A stretch of DNA of 5,493 bases from Planctomycetota bacterium (GTDB lineage: Bacteria; Planctomycetota; PUPC01; DSUN01): positions 1-5,493 of the forward strand of contig VGYW01000516.1 in the NCBI GenBank assembly GCA_016872875.1, in the 5' to 3' direction. The notes under the pieces were generated by a model. It saw only the letters and a list, made by a program, of their open reading frames with translations, ran no database searches and had not been told where the DNA came from. The position numbers were made by a program, and so were the translations under genes. How positions within the stretch are numbered: position 1 is the stretch's first letter; every line of letters begins with the position of its first letter. Positions 5,215 through 5,493 of this stretch are shown here, in pieces.

Positions 5215-5493
5215 GGGTGCGTGTAATCTCCTACGGTGCTGAGGTGAGGGGGTGGGCATCCCAGAAGCGGTCCCAGGAGCCGTCGGTGGAAGCGAGGTGA
5301 GCAACGACCTGGAGGGTTTGCTCGGCACCTGGGAGGCTCCAGAACTTTTCGGTCCCCTTGACTCGCTTGCCGAGTTGTTTGACGGTGCTCTCGATGATGC
5401 TGGAGCCGGTGGGCCAGCCGTGCTGGCGGAAGATGGGGTATTGGAGTCCGGCTCGATTGGTGCGGAAGTAGGCGAGGTCGGTGGCAAGGATGC
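5215..5493 (-). mobile_element. Second copy of the ISKra4-like insertion sequence end, inverted
   Basis: This is the exact reverse complement of 1-279, with the element tip at 5215 and the transposase stop at 5231-5233. The flank inside the tip (ending GCCTGTC) differs from the left flank, so these are two insertion points, not one longer inverted repeat. Complete identity means recent transposition, gene conversion, or one collapsed repeat used at both contig ends. Confidence 0.8.
5231..5491 (-). CDS. Transposase, C-terminal fragment (second copy)
   Basis: The 86 residues are identical to those of the left copy, with the presumed catalytic Glu at codon 5390-5392 and the stop at 5231-5233. 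The gene enters from the right edge and runs toward the interior, convergent with the left copy. The N-terminal part and the first two acidic catalytic residues are outside the window. The overlapping minus-strand frame 5050-5487 is a low-complexity shadow. Confidence 0.72.
   Translation of the reverse strand: MLATDLAYFRTNRAGLQYPIFRQHGWPTGSSIIESTVKQLGKRVKGTEKFWSLPGAEQTLQVVAHLASTDGSWDRFWDAHPLTSAP

Noticed and set aside
5067..5216. 9-bp direct repeat GCCTGTCGG (5067-5075 and 5208-5216) as a target duplication
   Set aside because: The second copy runs two bases into the IS and the first is not next to any IS end. It is best explained by chance.
5050..5487. 145-codon minus-strand frame, and its mirror at 7-294, as a Ser/Pro-rich protein
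   Set aside because: Both are the wrong frame of the duplicated transposase end. The adjacent frame carries the ISKra4-like motif and ends 16 bases before the IS tip.

Overview
This GC-rich 5.5 kb window looks like a fragment of an environmental, probably uncultured, Gram-negative bacterium. Three things suggest the Planctomycetes/PVC range or a similar MAG-type lineage: an ISKra4-like transposase end, a large secreted multidomain glycoside hydrolase, and intergenic DNA full of short-period repeats. This placement is an inference of low to moderate confidence, as no marker gene is present.

Layout. Both ends carry the same 279 bp in inverted orientation (1-279 and 5215-5493, identical base for base). 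Each copy holds the C-terminal 86 codons of a transposase and the element's terminal bases, so two IS copies point their transposase 3' ends at each other. Between them lie about 600 bp of noncoding DNA (280-874) with several short-period tandem repeats, a good sigma-70-like promoter (611-639) and a possible gene remnant. Next come a 1057-codon secreted GH5-type glycoside hydrolase (875-4048), an intergenic region with a terminator-like hairpin and two inverted REP-like palindromes (4060-4188), and a 250-codon YafK-type L,D-transpeptidase-family protein (4207-4959). A noncoding stretch with a third, diverged REP-like palindrome (5073-5101) follows.

How it fits together. Both complete genes encode exported or envelope proteins: one should cleave a polysaccharide outside the cytoplasm, the other should act on peptidoglycan cross-links or attachments. 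They share a strand, but a 158 bp gap with strong hairpins argues against tight co-transcription, and nothing shows that they act in one pathway. The inverted IS copies could make the interior the cargo of a composite transposon. They could equally mark where an assembly broke at a repeat, since both ends stop at exactly the same base of the IS.

The least explained parts are the REP-like palindrome family, whose third copy keeps its stem through paired substitutions, and the domain architecture of the hydrolase (two jelly-roll-like modules around a helical segment, then a GH5-like barrel that appears to lack one customary active-site histidine). I see no clear sign of a wholly new defence or genetic system.
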